Shown in pieces: positions 8,833 to 17,595 of a stretch of 64,000 nt of DNA. The stretch's first letter is position 1. Every line of letters begins with the position of its first letter. A model generated the notes under the pieces. The model worked only from the letters and a program-made list of their open reading frames with translations, was not told where the DNA came from and did not search any database. The DNA comes from Fusibacter_C sp942493125 (GTDB lineage: Bacteria > Bacillota > Clostridia > Peptostreptococcales > Acidaminobacteraceae). The stretch is taken from NCBI GenBank assembly GCA_942493125.1, contig OW818667.1:1736001-1800000 (forward strand), read 5' to 3'. The translations under genes and the position numbers were made by a program.

Positions 8833-9827
8833 GGGGTCACACTCCATTCATTTAAATTTTCTATCGGTTTGATCTCAGCATTCTCTAGTATGCTTAAATC
8901 TAATTCTTGCTTCCTTTCAATATCCCACCTTGTCGTATGGATGCTGATGGTCTGAGTATCAAATAAATTGTTAAACGTATCACTCGTTTCGTATTTCAGC
9001 TCGATCGTAACCATCTCATCAATAATGTAGCCGTCAAGATCCACAAAGGCAGTTTCTTCATATCGCGTGATCGTCATGGAATTGAAGATCGCTTCGACGA
9101 TGGTTTCAAAATCACTTTCGGTCATAGGGTTTTCACCATCAGAATATTGCATGTCCATTAGATAGGTAAATAGCGTTTCTTTGTTTGCGAGAATTTCTTC
9201 TCTCAATTGTCTAAGGAAGCTGTCTAGCTGTGCAGATGTTGGCTTGACTGAAAATTTGGTCGCTTTGACTTCGCCGTCATCATTAGTGATAATGGTCTTT
9301 TCACCGATGAAAATGTTCTCCGCTTTCAGCATCGAGGACCAACTGAGACCCACGCCTTTAAAAAAAGTGGATAAATCTTCTGGTTCATCTGAAAAACCTT
9401 TAAAGGCATCACCAATGGCGTATATGTCACTCATAAACGGCAGTTTCAAAAATACTTCTGCTGGTCCTTTCATGAACACTTTAAAATCCAACCCGAGCGT
9501 GTTACTAAAATAGAAGACATCATAGATGCTCTGGTTTTCTGAGTGATTGAAACGCTCCTCAAGGGCTACTTCTACAAGCCCAAGTTGTCTGAATGCCTCT
9601 GCTTCATCTTTATCAATCTTTTGGAGCAAAGCTTCATTAAATGTGCTCTGCACGACTACTTCTACCTTGTTCACGCCACTTTCAATGTTTTCCGTCTTTT
9701 GAACGGCATCTAGATAAGACGCATAGTCTTCGCCACCCATACAGCCTGTTAAAATGGCCATAAAAAAGATGCCACTGATGACGACTGCTAAAATGCGCTT
9801 TACTCTATTTTGATACATTTGATTCAT
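8829..9827 (-). CDS. Lipoprotein linked to the ABC exporter, function unknown
   Basis: About 332 residues. A basic N-terminus and hydrophobic stretch end in the lipobox LTGC, so the mature protein should be lipid-anchored outside the membrane. The rest is a soluble mixed alpha/beta domain with no motif I recognise; LolA/LppX-like lipoprotein folds are a possibility only. First gene of a four-gene unit with the ATPase and two permeases (ATGA overlap), suggesting it works with the exporter. Start ATG chosen after AGGGG. Confidence 0.75.
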   Translation of the reverse strand: MNQMYQNRVKRILAVVISGIFFMAILTGCMGGEDYASYLDAVQKTENIESGVNKVEVVVQSTFNEALLQKIDKDEAEAFRQLGLVEVALEERFNHSENQSIYDVFYFSNTLGLDFKVFMKGPAEVFLKLPFMSDIYAIGDAFKGFSDEPEDLSTFFKGVGLSWSSMLKAENIFIGEKTIITNDDGEVKATKFSVKPTSAQLDSFLRQLREEILANKETLFTYLMDMQYSDGENPMTESDFETIVEAIFNSMTITRYEETAFVDLDGYIIDEMVTIELKYETSDTFNNLFDTQTISIHTTRWDIERKQELDLSILENAEIKPIENLNEWSVTP

Positions 9828-9889
9828 ATGACTCACCCCTTACACATAAGAACGACATAATTTTCTCGCCGGATTACTAAGGAAAAATT

Positions 9890-9911
9890 GGAATTATGCA
9901 ATTTCCTCAAC
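9890..9911 (-). repeat. Dispersed intergenic motif, copy A
   Basis: On the minus strand this reads GTTGAGG followed by AAATTGCATAATTCC. It matches copy C (60524-60545) over 22 bp with a single mismatch and is related to other intergenic sites listed here. It lies upstream of the lipoprotein/ABC exporter operon. Confidence 0.7.
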
Positions 9912-10026
9912 TGATTGTTGCTTCCTTTATATAGAAAGTATAAATGATAAGTCTCTTGGTCGTATCTGACTATTCGCCAATAATACCTCGATAGACCCAT
10001 GACTTTTGTCATATTCGTTCATCAAG

Positions 10027-10068
10027 ACAAAAAAAATAAAGGTGTACGCTGATTCAGCATATCACCTT
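10027..10068 (-). terminator. Rho-independent terminator after the two-component system
   Basis: On the minus strand the stem AAGGTG-ATATGC/GCGTACACCTT is followed by TATTTTTTTT, 18 nt after the response-regulator stop codon. It separates the regulator genes from the lipoprotein/ABC unit. Confidence 0.85.
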
Positions 10069-10086
10069 AAATTTCACTTTAAATCT

Positions 10087-10722
10087 TTACAGATCGCTTT
10101 TGATCATGATGATCGCAAGCTGTGTACGGTCACGGAGTTCGAGCTTCTCAAGGATACTTGTCAAATGATTTTTGACAGTGCCTTCAGAAACGAAAAGACT
10201 GTTTGCAATTTCTTTATTGCTGAGCCCCTGTGCGATCGCTCTGGATATATCCAGCTCACGCGTCGTCAATTTTCCTAGGATATCCTCGCGCTGTGACCCA
10301 TCTGATGTCTTCAAGTGTTTGAGAAGTTTTGATGCGACAAGGGGTTCAATAATCGTACCACCGTGCATCGCTTTGCGAATCGCATCCACGATTGCTTCAG
10401 GAGTGGCATCCTTTAATAAATAGCCACTTGCACCGTGTTTTAACGACTCGAAGATTTCATCGTCCTCCATAAAAGTCGTCAAAATGATGACGTTTACAGT
10501 TGGATAAGCCTTTTTGATTTTCTCTGTCGCTTCAACACCATTCATCTCAGGCATGCGTATGTCCATCAAGATCACGTCAGGCGTGTTCTCAGATGTCTTG
10601 AAGAGCGCTTCTGAACCATTTGACGCGGTCCAAGCAATCGACATGTCTCCTTGATTGTTGACGATCATACTGAGACCTTGCAATAACAATGCTTGATCAT
10701 CTACAACTGCAACTTTGATCAT
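10087..10722 (-). CDS. NarL/LiaR-family response regulator
   Basis: 211 residues. The receiver domain (1-120) has acidic residues near D8-D9, the phosphoacceptor Asp54 in ILMDIRMPEMNG, a Thr in LTTF and Lys in LLKDA. Residues 145-211 are a LuxR-type HTH (LTTRELDISRAIAQGLSNKEIA..VSEGTVKNHLTSIL). It follows the histidine kinase gene by 27 nt and is its likely partner. Targets are unknown; the adjacent exporter operon is the first candidate, as in LiaRS/DesKR-type arrangements. Confidence 0.92.
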   Translation of the reverse strand: MIKVAVVDDQALLLQGLSMIVNNQGDMSIAWTASNGSEALFKTSENTPDVILMDIRMPEMNGVEATEKIKKAYPTVNVIILTTFMEDDEIFESLKHGASGYLLKDATPEAIVDAIRKAMHGGTIIEPLVASKLLKHLKTSDGSQREDILGKLTTRELDISRAIAQGLSNKEIANSLFVSEGTVKNHLTSILEKLELRDRTQLAIIMIKSDL

Positions 10723-10749
10723 ATGGTTCCTCCAAATTCTATCCTTTAA

Positions 10750-11943
10750 CTAAAGAAACGCAGTATATGGCAGCATGATTGTCGTTCTAAAACCACTTTC
10801 ATCACAATCGAATTGCGTCTGTCCATTAAGGCGTTTGATACGCTCTTCTATGAAGCTTAAACCATTGCCCTTTACGAAACCACCTTCACACCCACCATCA
10901 TCTTGTATCTTGAGAAGGATGCGATGGTCCTCCAGTGATTGAAAAGAGACCCATACTTTTTTTGCACGGCTATGTTTCGCTGAGTTGGTTATTGCTTCAA
11001 GAACCGTTCTATATAAGACATCGCTCATTTCTTCATCGATCAACTCATCGAACAGTTCATATGAAAAAGTGACGACGATACCCGTTTGAACTTGATACTT
11101 GTACAGTTTTTTTGATAATGCGTCATAGAGGTTGTCGTGTATGATGATGTCTTTATGGTTGCTGACGAGTTCCCGCATGGCACGGAGAATCTCACGTGAC
11201 TGATCCACAGAAAGCTGAAGGTCGCTTTTAAGCGCTTCTGTCGTCTTTTTCTCGGCTGATAACTTGAGCATTTCAAGTGACATGATGAGTCCAGTAAGTT
11301 CATGTCCCAAAGTATCGTGCAAATCACGTGCAAACTGGGAGCGTTCTTTCAGCCTTGTTAGCTTTGCCACTTCGAGATTGGCGGATTCAAGTGCTTCCTT
11401 TGAAAGCTGCAGGTTTTCGTTGGTCTCCTGCAAGATCTCATTTTGCTCCGTTAGCGTTTTATTGAGCCTGTCTACTTGTTCTTTTTTTGATAAATAAGAT
11501 TTGTAGGTAAAAAGCATACCGCTAAAAAGGATGAAGACACTTTCAATAAAAACCGCCTGCGACAGTGCTTGGTAAGTCATACCAAACGCCAAAGACTGAT
11601 AAAAGCTCATGCCCGCACCAATGAATGTCAGTGCGCTGAGTGCCATGCCTCTTGAAAAGGGTTGAAATAACGCAACTTCAGCAAGGATCCATAGATTAAA
11701 GAGAATAAACAAATAATTGATGTTGAATCGCGAATAGTAATTGAGTGCAAAGACGACAGCTATATCCACAAGCAAAGTCAATCCGAGTCGATTATGATGT
11801 TTTCCTCGAATAAAGGGCAGAGCTATAAAAGCGATCATAAGTCCAGCTAATAGGTTGCTTCTACTTTGAACAGCCATCTCAAAGTTCATGGCGATGATAT
11901 ATGTCACCAAGGAGGCAATTGCTCTCAGTGCATTATATTTCAT
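10750..11943 (-). CDS. Sensor histidine kinase, HisKA_3 family
   Basis: 397 residues. About five to six membrane helices span residues 10-150 with very short loops, so the sensor is intramembrane. A coiled coil (155-200) leads to the HisKA_3 dimerisation domain with phosphoacceptor His209 in ARDLHDTLGH. The HATPase_c domain follows, with N-box EAITNSAKHSRAK and G-box GNGLSFIEERI. It is preceded by the zinc-ribbon/SPFH genes and followed by its response regulator. Signal is unknown, but the intramembrane layout suits envelope stress or lipid sensing. Confidence 0.92.
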   Translation of the reverse strand: MKYNALRAIASLVTYIIAMNFEMAVQSRSNLLAGLMIAFIALPFIRGKHHNRLGLTLLVDIAVVFALNYYSRFNINYLFILFNLWILAEVALFQPFSRGMALSALTFIGAGMSFYQSLAFGMTYQALSQAVFIESVFILFSGMLFTYKSYLSKKEQVDRLNKTLTEQNEILQETNENLQLSKEALESANLEVAKLTRLKERSQFARDLHDTLGHELTGLIMSLEMLKLSAEKKTTEALKSDLQLSVDQSREILRAMRELVSNHKDIIIHDNLYDALSKKLYKYQVQTGIVVTFSYELFDELIDEEMSDVLYRTVLEAITNSAKHSRAKKVWVSFQSLEDHRILLKIQDDGGCEGGFVKGNGLSFIEERIKRLNGQTQFDCDESGFRTTIMLPYTAFL

Positions 11944-11955
11944 AATAACACTCCC

Positions 11956-13068
11956 TTAGTAACGGTTTAGTAAAATAGCGGGCTGCGTTTGTCCTGAAAT
12001 GAGGACATAGGCAATGCCAAGCACTACAAGTCCTGCCAGTATCGCAAGCGCAATCTTGATCGGACTTTTTGGATAAGCGCCTTGGACGGTACCCGTTTGA
12101 CCATTGATCATAAAATTATAAGTCTTTCCATTATATAGATAACTTGAAATCCATATTGGCAAAAGAACGTGTTTAAAATTTAGGTCGTCATAATGACTTT
12201 CGACGTCGAGCATGCGAATGGTATCGCCTCCAACTTCTGAGGTTATTTCAGATTCCAAGATACGATCAATAATGCTTTTACCTTCCGTCCAGCCTTCTTC
12301 AAGTGGAATGCTATAACGCTCCGCAAAGAAGCCCGATAAAAAGTCCGGCTTATAGGATACGAGCGCATCAAGATGGAAATCGTCTACTTTGTTAAGCACG
12401 TCGTGATCCACTTTTGAAGAAGCACCTACGAGCACATCGTCAAAAAAGCGTTCATAGTTACCACTGACAGAGGTCCATCTCGTATGACGCTCTTGATAGG
12501 TTTCCGTCTTGCCGTTCACAGTCCTTGTTTTCGTCACATAGTAGTAATCCCCACGCTCGGCAGTATAACGGTTAAACGTCTGCGTATCAAATGTCCAATA
12601 CGGTACATATGTGCCCAGTATTCGATCGTTCTTATAAGAAGATTTGAGCTTGTTTGGTGCAAACCATCGTTTACCGATCCAAACCTTAAATCTTTGACCT
12701 GCCGATTTCTCTGTGATTTCAAAGGGTATCAGATAGCCAGGTGGTATCGTTTTTTCGGTTTCATGTTCACTGACGTGAGATGAACCACAATAATTGCAAA
12801 ATCGAGCACTTGTGTGTGCCTCGAATATCAGCTCGGCACCACAATTTTTACAGACCACTGATTTTATATCATCGTCTGACCAAGATCTTGCCCCTTCACT
12901 GAGTGCGGCTTCAAAAGAGTTTTCCACAATCTCGAGTTGCTCTTTTTCCACAGCCTGAGTCGTGCCGCAATAGGCGCATTTTAACTGCCCAAGTTCAGGG
13001 TCATAGCCCATTTTTCCACCGCATGAGGGGCACATATTGACCTTGGTCTGAGTATTTTTTTCCGACAT
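11956..13068 (-). CDS. Zinc-ribbon membrane protein, YdjG-like
   Basis: 370 residues with two N-terminal zinc ribbons: CPSCGGKM..CAYCG at 13-35 and CKNCGAEL..CNYCG at 72-96. A large central domain contains the conserved-looking PFEITEK and PYWTFD segments. One TM helix lies near the C-terminus (about residues 333-353), and a short basic tail follows. This is the TFIIB-type zinc-ribbon protein family represented by YdjG of Bacillus subtilis, encoded with PspA and YdjI. Here it directly follows the SPFH gene, repeating the ydjG/ydjI pairing, but no pspA is in the window. The link to membrane stress is by analogy. Confidence 0.78.
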   Translation of the reverse strand: MSEKNTQTKVNMCPSCGGKMGYDPELGQLKCAYCGTTQAVEKEQLEIVENSFEAALSEGARSWSDDDIKSVVCKNCGAELIFEAHTSARFCNYCGSSHVSEHETEKTIPPGYLIPFEITEKSAGQRFKVWIGKRWFAPNKLKSSYKNDRILGTYVPYWTFDTQTFNRYTAERGDYYYVTKTRTVNGKTETYQERHTRWTSVSGNYERFFDDVLVGASSKVDHDVLNKVDDFHLDALVSYKPDFLSGFFAERYSIPLEEGWTEGKSIIDRILESEITSEVGGDTIRMLDVESHYDDLNFKHVLLPIWISSYLYNGKTYNFMINGQTGTVQGAYPKSPIKIALAILAGLVVLGIAYVLISGQTQPAILLNRY

Positions 13069-13098
13069 TTTGCCTCCTAAATCAATTTCCTCTTATAC

Positions 13099-14247
13099 CT
13101 ATTTCTCATTTACAGCGCCACAATGTGGACAGAACTTTGGATTGCCTTCTATTGGTTCATGGCAGCTTGCACACTCAACGGATACCGTTTGCTTGCCACC
13201 ACATTCAGGACAAAACTTAGGATTTCCCTTTAGCTCCGCTTGACAGTGTATGCATTTTTTAACCATAGGCCCACCACATTCAGGGCAGAACTTGACGCCT
13301 TCATCTACTGAGGCTTGGCAGCTTGGGCAAGTTACTTTATTCGTTTTAGCTGAATCAGTAGCTGCCGGTGCTGCATTGCCTGCATCATCACGCATGGCAT
13401 TTGCCATCATATTGCCGAGGCCCATACCCGCGCCAACGCCTGCGCCCATGCTCGCCATGCCACCGCCTTCATTTTGTGCAGCGTCGCGAAGCGCTTCAGC
13501 CGCTTGGAACTTCATATATTGGTTTAAGTCGCCTAAGGCGCCCATTTGAGTTCTCTTATCAATGGCTTGTTCTACAGATTCTGGGAGCGATATGTTCTCG
13601 ATGGCAAAATCTGAAACGACGAGGCCATAGACGCCAAAGCGTTCTCCCAAACCTTGTAGCGTCAATTTGCCTAGTTCATCGTATTGTGTGACCAAATCGA
13701 TGGCTGGGATTTTCGCTTCACCAAGCAAATCGGACACTGTAGATACGATGAGACTTTTGAGATGTTCATTGATCTGATCCACTGTATAAAATTTATTGGA
13801 ACCAAACACTTCCTTTAAAAAGACGACTGGATCGCCCACTCTAAACGAATAGACGCCAAAACCACGCAGTCTTAAGATGCCGAATTCAGCATCGCGCATC
13901 ATGATTGGATTGGTCGTCCCCCATTTTTGGTTGACAAACTGTTTGGTGTTCACGAAGTAGACATCTGTTTTGAAATGATTTTCAAAGAGGTACTTCCAAT
14001 TCGAGAGTGATGTCAGTATTGGCATCGTGTCTGTATGAAGCGTGTATTTTCCAGGTTGGTAAACATCGGCAATTTGACCTTGGTAGACAAAAATCGCCAC
14101 TTGAGAGGGTCTGACGATCAACTGTGCGTTTTCTTTGATTTGTTGCTTATCCGTCATCGGAAACTTATAGACCATCGTATCTTGACTTTCATCTTCCCAA
14201 TGGACGACCTCTAGAAATTCACCTTTTATAAAATTGAATAAACCCAT
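13099..14247 (-). CDS. SPFH-domain zinc-ribbon protein, YdjI-like
   Basis: 382 residues. An SPFH/band-7-like domain (about 20-240) is followed by a Gly/Ala/Met-rich linker (about 265-290) and an array of zinc ribbons at the C-terminus with six CxxC pairs (CPSC..CPEC, CIHC..CPEC, CASC..CPHC). This matches the YdjI family, often annotated as 'virion core protein' homologue. In B. subtilis YdjI recruits PspA to the membrane with YdjG/YdjH. It heads the co-directional block that includes the YdjG-like protein and the two-component system. Confidence 0.82.
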   Translation of the reverse strand: MGLFNFIKGEFLEVVHWEDESQDTMVYKFPMTDKQQIKENAQLIVRPSQVAIFVYQGQIADVYQPGKYTLHTDTMPILTSLSNWKYLFENHFKTDVYFVNTKQFVNQKWGTTNPIMMRDAEFGILRLRGFGVYSFRVGDPVVFLKEVFGSNKFYTVDQINEHLKSLIVSTVSDLLGEAKIPAIDLVTQYDELGKLTLQGLGERFGVYGLVVSDFAIENISLPESVEQAIDKRTQMGALGDLNQYMKFQAAEALRDAAQNEGGGMASMGAGVGAGMGLGNMMANAMRDDAGNAAPAATDSAKTNKVTCPSCQASVDEGVKFCPECGGPMVKKCIHCQAELKGNPKFCPECGGKQTVSVECASCHEPIEGNPKFCPHCGAVNEK

Positions 14248-14553
14248 CTTTATTTACCTCCACATCTTTATTTTTCGCCTCAAACGAATCGTTGTGCTTG
14301 TACACACTATATTACTTATTTTACCATCATTACGAAAAAAAACACACGGCTTCTTAAAAAATCTGTTTATAAACAAATTATTCTTAATTATAAACAATTT
14401 ATAAAAGCCCTTGAATGAAAAATCTGTATCGCATATACTTTGATTGACTTTAAACGAAGTGACAAAAACAACTTTAGGTTAATGATCACATTAATATAGG
14501 TATTTAAATTATATGTACGTAAATGACAGGTACGCAAAATTAGGAGGCATAAT
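14248..14553. promoter_or_regulatory. Divergent region between the SPFH gene and acpP, with an inverted repeat
   Basis: A 306-nt AT-rich gap with no convincing gene. It holds an A/T-rich direct-repeat stretch near 14367-14404 (TATAAACAA units). A 6-4-6 inverted repeat TTAATG-ATCA-CATTAA lies at 14479-14494, about 60 nt upstream of acpP, and is a candidate operator for the fab operon. It does not match the FapR consensus I know and matches FabT only loosely. Promoter boxes could not be assigned with confidence. Confidence 0.45.
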
Positions 14554-14784
14554 ATGAGCTTTGAAAAAGTAAAATCAATTTTAGTTGAAGAGTTGGATTT
14601 AGATGCAGAAGAAGTAACACTTGAAAGCAATATCAAAGAAGATCTTGGCGCGGATTCACTCGATATGGTTGATTTAATCATGTCAATCGAAGACGAATTT
14701 GAAATCAAAGTTGCTGAAAGCGATGCAGCATCTATTAAAACTGTAGGCGATATCGTAAGCTACATCGAGCAACAACAAGCTTAA
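14554..14784 (+). CDS. acpP: Acyl carrier protein
   Basis: 76 residues, the usual size. The phosphopantetheine attachment Ser is in GADSLDMVDL (about residue 36), followed by the recognition helix. It carries growing acyl chains for the FabK/D/G/F/Z enzymes encoded just downstream. Ribosome site TAGGAGG is 9 nt before ATG. Confidence 0.97.
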   Translation: MSFEKVKSILVEELDLDAEEVTLESNIKEDLGADSLDMVDLIMSIEDEFEIKVAESDAASIKTVGDIVSYIEQQQA

Positions 14785-14812
14785 TTACTTAAATATATCA
14801 TCCACCCACATG

Positions 14813-14844
14813 AGAAAATCCTCGGCATGCGCCTTGGATTTTCT
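14813..14844 (+). other. Intercistronic hairpin between acpP and fabK
   Basis: Arms AGAAAATCC/GGATTTTCT enclose an inner GGC/GCC stem. No U-run follows, so it is more likely an mRNA stabiliser or processing site that allows high acpP relative to the enzymes than a full terminator. Function is inferred from position. Confidence 0.5.
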
Positions 14845-14889
14845 TCAGTAGTAGGAAAAATAAACTTTTTATAAACTTTGGAGGCTTTG

Positions 14890-15840
14890 ATGACTAAAAC
14901 GACTCTCACTACCTTACTCGATATAGAATATCCCATCATACAAGGTGGTATGGCGTGGATATCAGACGCTGATCTAGCAGCAGCCGTATCAAATGCTGGA
15001 GGACTTGGCGTCATCGCAGGCGGAAATGCCGAAAGACATTTCGTAGAAATACAAATCGACAAGATGAAACATCTGACTAACAAACCTTATGCACTTAACG
15101 TCATGTTGCTCAGTCCTTTTGCGGACGACATCATCGACCTAGCGATCGAAAAAAAGGTCCCTATCGTCATTACTGGCGCAGGCAGTCCTGGAAAATATAT
15201 AGAACGTCTTAAAGAAGCAGGCATCAAAATTATACCAGTCGTTCCATCAGTAGCACTTGCTAGAAGAATGGAAGGCCTCGGCGTAGATGCACTGATCGCT
15301 GAAGGTACTGAAGCAGGTGGTCACATCGGCGAACTCACGACGATGGCACTCGTACCACAAGTCATCGATGCGGTTAGCATCCCAGTGGTTGCAGCTGGCG
15401 GCATAGCTGATGGTCGTGGTGCAGCAGCGGCATTTATGCTTGGTGCATGTGGCATCCAAGTGGGTACAAGATTCCTTGTAGCAACAGAATGTAACGTACA
15501 TCGCAATTATAAAGACATGATACTCGATGCTAAAGATACTTCAGCAGTTGTATCAGGCAGACCAACTGGTCACCCAGTGCGCATCTTAAAAAACAAACTC
15601 TACCGACAATATTGTGAACTTGAGAAAAACGGTGCATCACCAGAAGAACTTGAAGCACTCGGTGCAGGGTCACTTAGAAAAGCAGTTGTCGAAGGTGATG
15701 TGACATACGGTTCAGTCATGGCAGGCCAAGTCGCTGGACTCGTTAAAAAAGAACAACCCGCTCATGAAATCGTGCAAGAAATTTTCAGTGAATGTGAAGC
15801 AATCATCTTAAAGCAATTTCAGTGGATAGCTGGTAAGTAA
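14890..15840 (+). CDS. fabK: Enoyl-ACP reductase II
   Basis: 316 residues. An FMN-dependent enoyl-ACP reductase with an NPD-like TIM barrel: N-terminal YPIIQGGMAWISDADLAAAVSNAGGLG, AEGTEAGGHIG in the middle, and phosphate-binding VVAAGGIADGRG and LGACGIQVGTRF. It does the last reduction of each elongation cycle and replaces the triclosan-sensitive FabI. The start ATG at 14890 follows TTTGGAGG; the upstream in-frame TTG is rejected. Position inside the fab operon separates it from nitronate monooxygenases of the same fold. Confidence 0.95.
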   Translation: MTKTTLTTLLDIEYPIIQGGMAWISDADLAAAVSNAGGLGVIAGGNAERHFVEIQIDKMKHLTNKPYALNVMLLSPFADDIIDLAIEKKVPIVITGAGSPGKYIERLKEAGIKIIPVVPSVALARRMEGLGVDALIAEGTEAGGHIGELTTMALVPQVIDAVSIPVVAAGGIADGRGAAAAFMLGACGIQVGTRFLVATECNVHRNYKDMILDAKDTSAVVSGRPTGHPVRILKNKLYRQYCELEKNGASPEELEALGAGSLRKAVVEGDVTYGSVMAGQVAGLVKKEQPAHEIVQEIFSECEAIILKQFQWIAGK

Positions 15841-15873
15841 TAACATACATTAGTTTGTAAACAGGAGGACTTT

Positions 15874-16833
15874 ATGAAAATTGGATATATATTTGCTGGA
15901 CAAGGCGCACAAAAACAAGGTATGGGAGAAGATTTTTACAAAAACTTCGAATCTTCAAAAGCTGTTTTCGATCAGGCGAACCTCGCACTAGGATATGATC
16001 TTAAAAACCTCGTCTTCAACGGCCCACAAGAATCACTCAATGAAACAGAAAAGACACAACCTGCTATACTGACAACATCGATCGCTATGCTTAAAGCTTT
16101 TGAGTCCCTCGTAGATGTCAAACCCGCTGCTTGTGCCGGTCTTTCTCTCGGTGAATACTCTGCACACGTCTGCTCAGGCTCTATGGTCTTTACAGATGCC
16201 GTACAACTCGTGAAAAAACGTGGCGCCTTTATGCAAGATGCCGTTCCACTTGGCGTTGGTGGCATGACTGCACTTATGGGTTTATCGCCTGAAGAGGCAG
16301 AACAAGTTGTTGAGCAAGCTTCTGTACACGGTACAGTAGAAATATGTAATTACAACGCACCAAATCAAATCGTCATCGGCGGTCACTTATCCGCACTTGA
16401 GATGGCACATGAAATCGCAAAAGACAAAGGCGCTAAAAGAGTGATTCCACTTGCAGTAAGTGCCCCTTTCCATACATCTATGTTAAAACCTGCTGAGGAC
16501 AATTTGTCACTGGCACTTGAAGGCGTCAATTTTCACCCTATGAAAGTGCCTGTCATCACAAACGTGAATGGCAGAATCGTCTCTAGTGAAGATGAAATTC
16601 CAATGTACCTTTCAAAGCAAGTCACGCATTCTGTAAGATGGATTGACTGTATTGAATCTATGAAGCATATGGGCATTGATACGTTAGTCGAATTCGGACC
16701 TGGCAATGCATTATCTTCATTTGTCGCAAAGATCGACAAATCCATCAAAGTCCTATCAATTCACGATCTTGATTCACTTTATCAAGTCGTGGATACCATC
16801 AAAAATCATAACTCGCTTGAACAAGCGATCTAG
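15874..16833 (+). CDS. fabD: Malonyl-CoA:ACP transacylase
   Basis: 319 residues. It moves malonyl from CoA to ACP for fatty-acid synthesis. Visible are FAGQGAQKQGMG at the N-terminus, the nucleophile Ser in GLSLGEYSA, and the catalytic His in APFHTSML. Starts 33 nt after fabK with AGGAGG and precedes fabG by 8 nt. Confidence 0.96.
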   Translation: MKIGYIFAGQGAQKQGMGEDFYKNFESSKAVFDQANLALGYDLKNLVFNGPQESLNETEKTQPAILTTSIAMLKAFESLVDVKPAACAGLSLGEYSAHVCSGSMVFTDAVQLVKKRGAFMQDAVPLGVGGMTALMGLSPEEAEQVVEQASVHGTVEICNYNAPNQIVIGGHLSALEMAHEIAKDKGAKRVIPLAVSAPFHTSMLKPAEDNLSLALEGVNFHPMKVPVITNVNGRIVSSEDEIPMYLSKQVTHSVRWIDCIESMKHMGIDTLVEFGPGNALSSFVAKIDKSIKVLSIHDLDSLYQVVDTIKNHNSLEQAI

Positions 16834-16841
16834 GAGGCACT

Positions 16842-17564
16842 ATGAAAGTAGCAATCGTAACTGGCGCTGGAAGAGGCATCGGAAGAACCATCGCCGCAAG
16901 TCTTTCTAAAGCAGGTTATAAGCTCGTTCTAAACTATCGCTCAAACGTCGCGGAGCTCGAGTCATTTGTTCAAGAAATCGGCGCAACTGCTGTTCTCGTT
17001 CAAGGCGATATCAGCAACTTTGACGATGCAGAAAAACTCGTTCAAGCCGCTGTTGAGAATTATGGCCGATTAGATTTACTTGTCAATAATGCGGGCATCA
17101 CAAAGGACGTTTTATTGCTGAGAATGTCTGAAGAAGATTTTGATAGCGTCAATACGACGAATCTTAAAGGCACCTTCAATTGTTCAAAACACGCTGCAAA
17201 AGTCATGTTCAAGCAACGCAGCGGTTCAATCATCAACATATCTTCAGTTGTCGGCATCACTGGCAACATCGGTCAATCCAATTATGCGGCTTCTAAAGCG
17301 GGCGTGATTGGTTTTACGAAAGCCGTGGCACGCGAACTTGCACCTAGAGGCGTCAGAGTCAATGCTGTGGCACCAGGGTTCATTGCAACCGCTATGACGG
17401 AAGTGATTCCTGAAGAGGCGAAAAAAGCCATGCTACAAAACATTCCAATGGGAAAATTCGGCGAGCCTGAAGACGTTGCAAACGTCGTTCTATTCCTCGC
17501 TTCTAATGAAGCAAAATACATCACAGGTCAAGTCATCTCCGTCAATGGCGGCATGGCAATGTAA
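16842..17564 (+). CDS. fabG: 3-oxoacyl-ACP reductase
   Basis: 240 residues of classical short-chain dehydrogenase. NADPH-binding TGAGRGIGR, NNAG, catalytic Ser in NISSVVG, YAASK and the PG region are all present. It reduces 3-ketoacyl-ACP in the elongation cycle. Full length, in the middle of the fab operon. Confidence 0.96.
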   Translation: MKVAIVTGAGRGIGRTIAASLSKAGYKLVLNYRSNVAELESFVQEIGATAVLVQGDISNFDDAEKLVQAAVENYGRLDLLVNNAGITKDVLLLRMSEEDFDSVNTTNLKGTFNCSKHAAKVMFKQRSGSIINISSVVGITGNIGQSNYAASKAGVIGFTKAVARELAPRGVRVNAVAPGFIATAMTEVIPEEAKKAMLQNIPMGKFGEPEDVANVVLFLASNEAKYITGQVISVNGGMAM

Positions 17565-17595
17565 CCCTGTCATTCAAATCTTAGGAGGCATTTAT

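Noticed and set aside
8829..14247. Phage or prophage content, because the SPFH protein family is often labelled 'virion core protein'
   Set aside because: The label derives from a distant poxvirus similarity; no capsid, portal, integrase or attachment site is nearby.
14479..14494. FapR binding site
   Set aside because: The palindrome lacks the TTAGTACCTA-type consensus of FapR, so it is listed only as a generic candidate operator.
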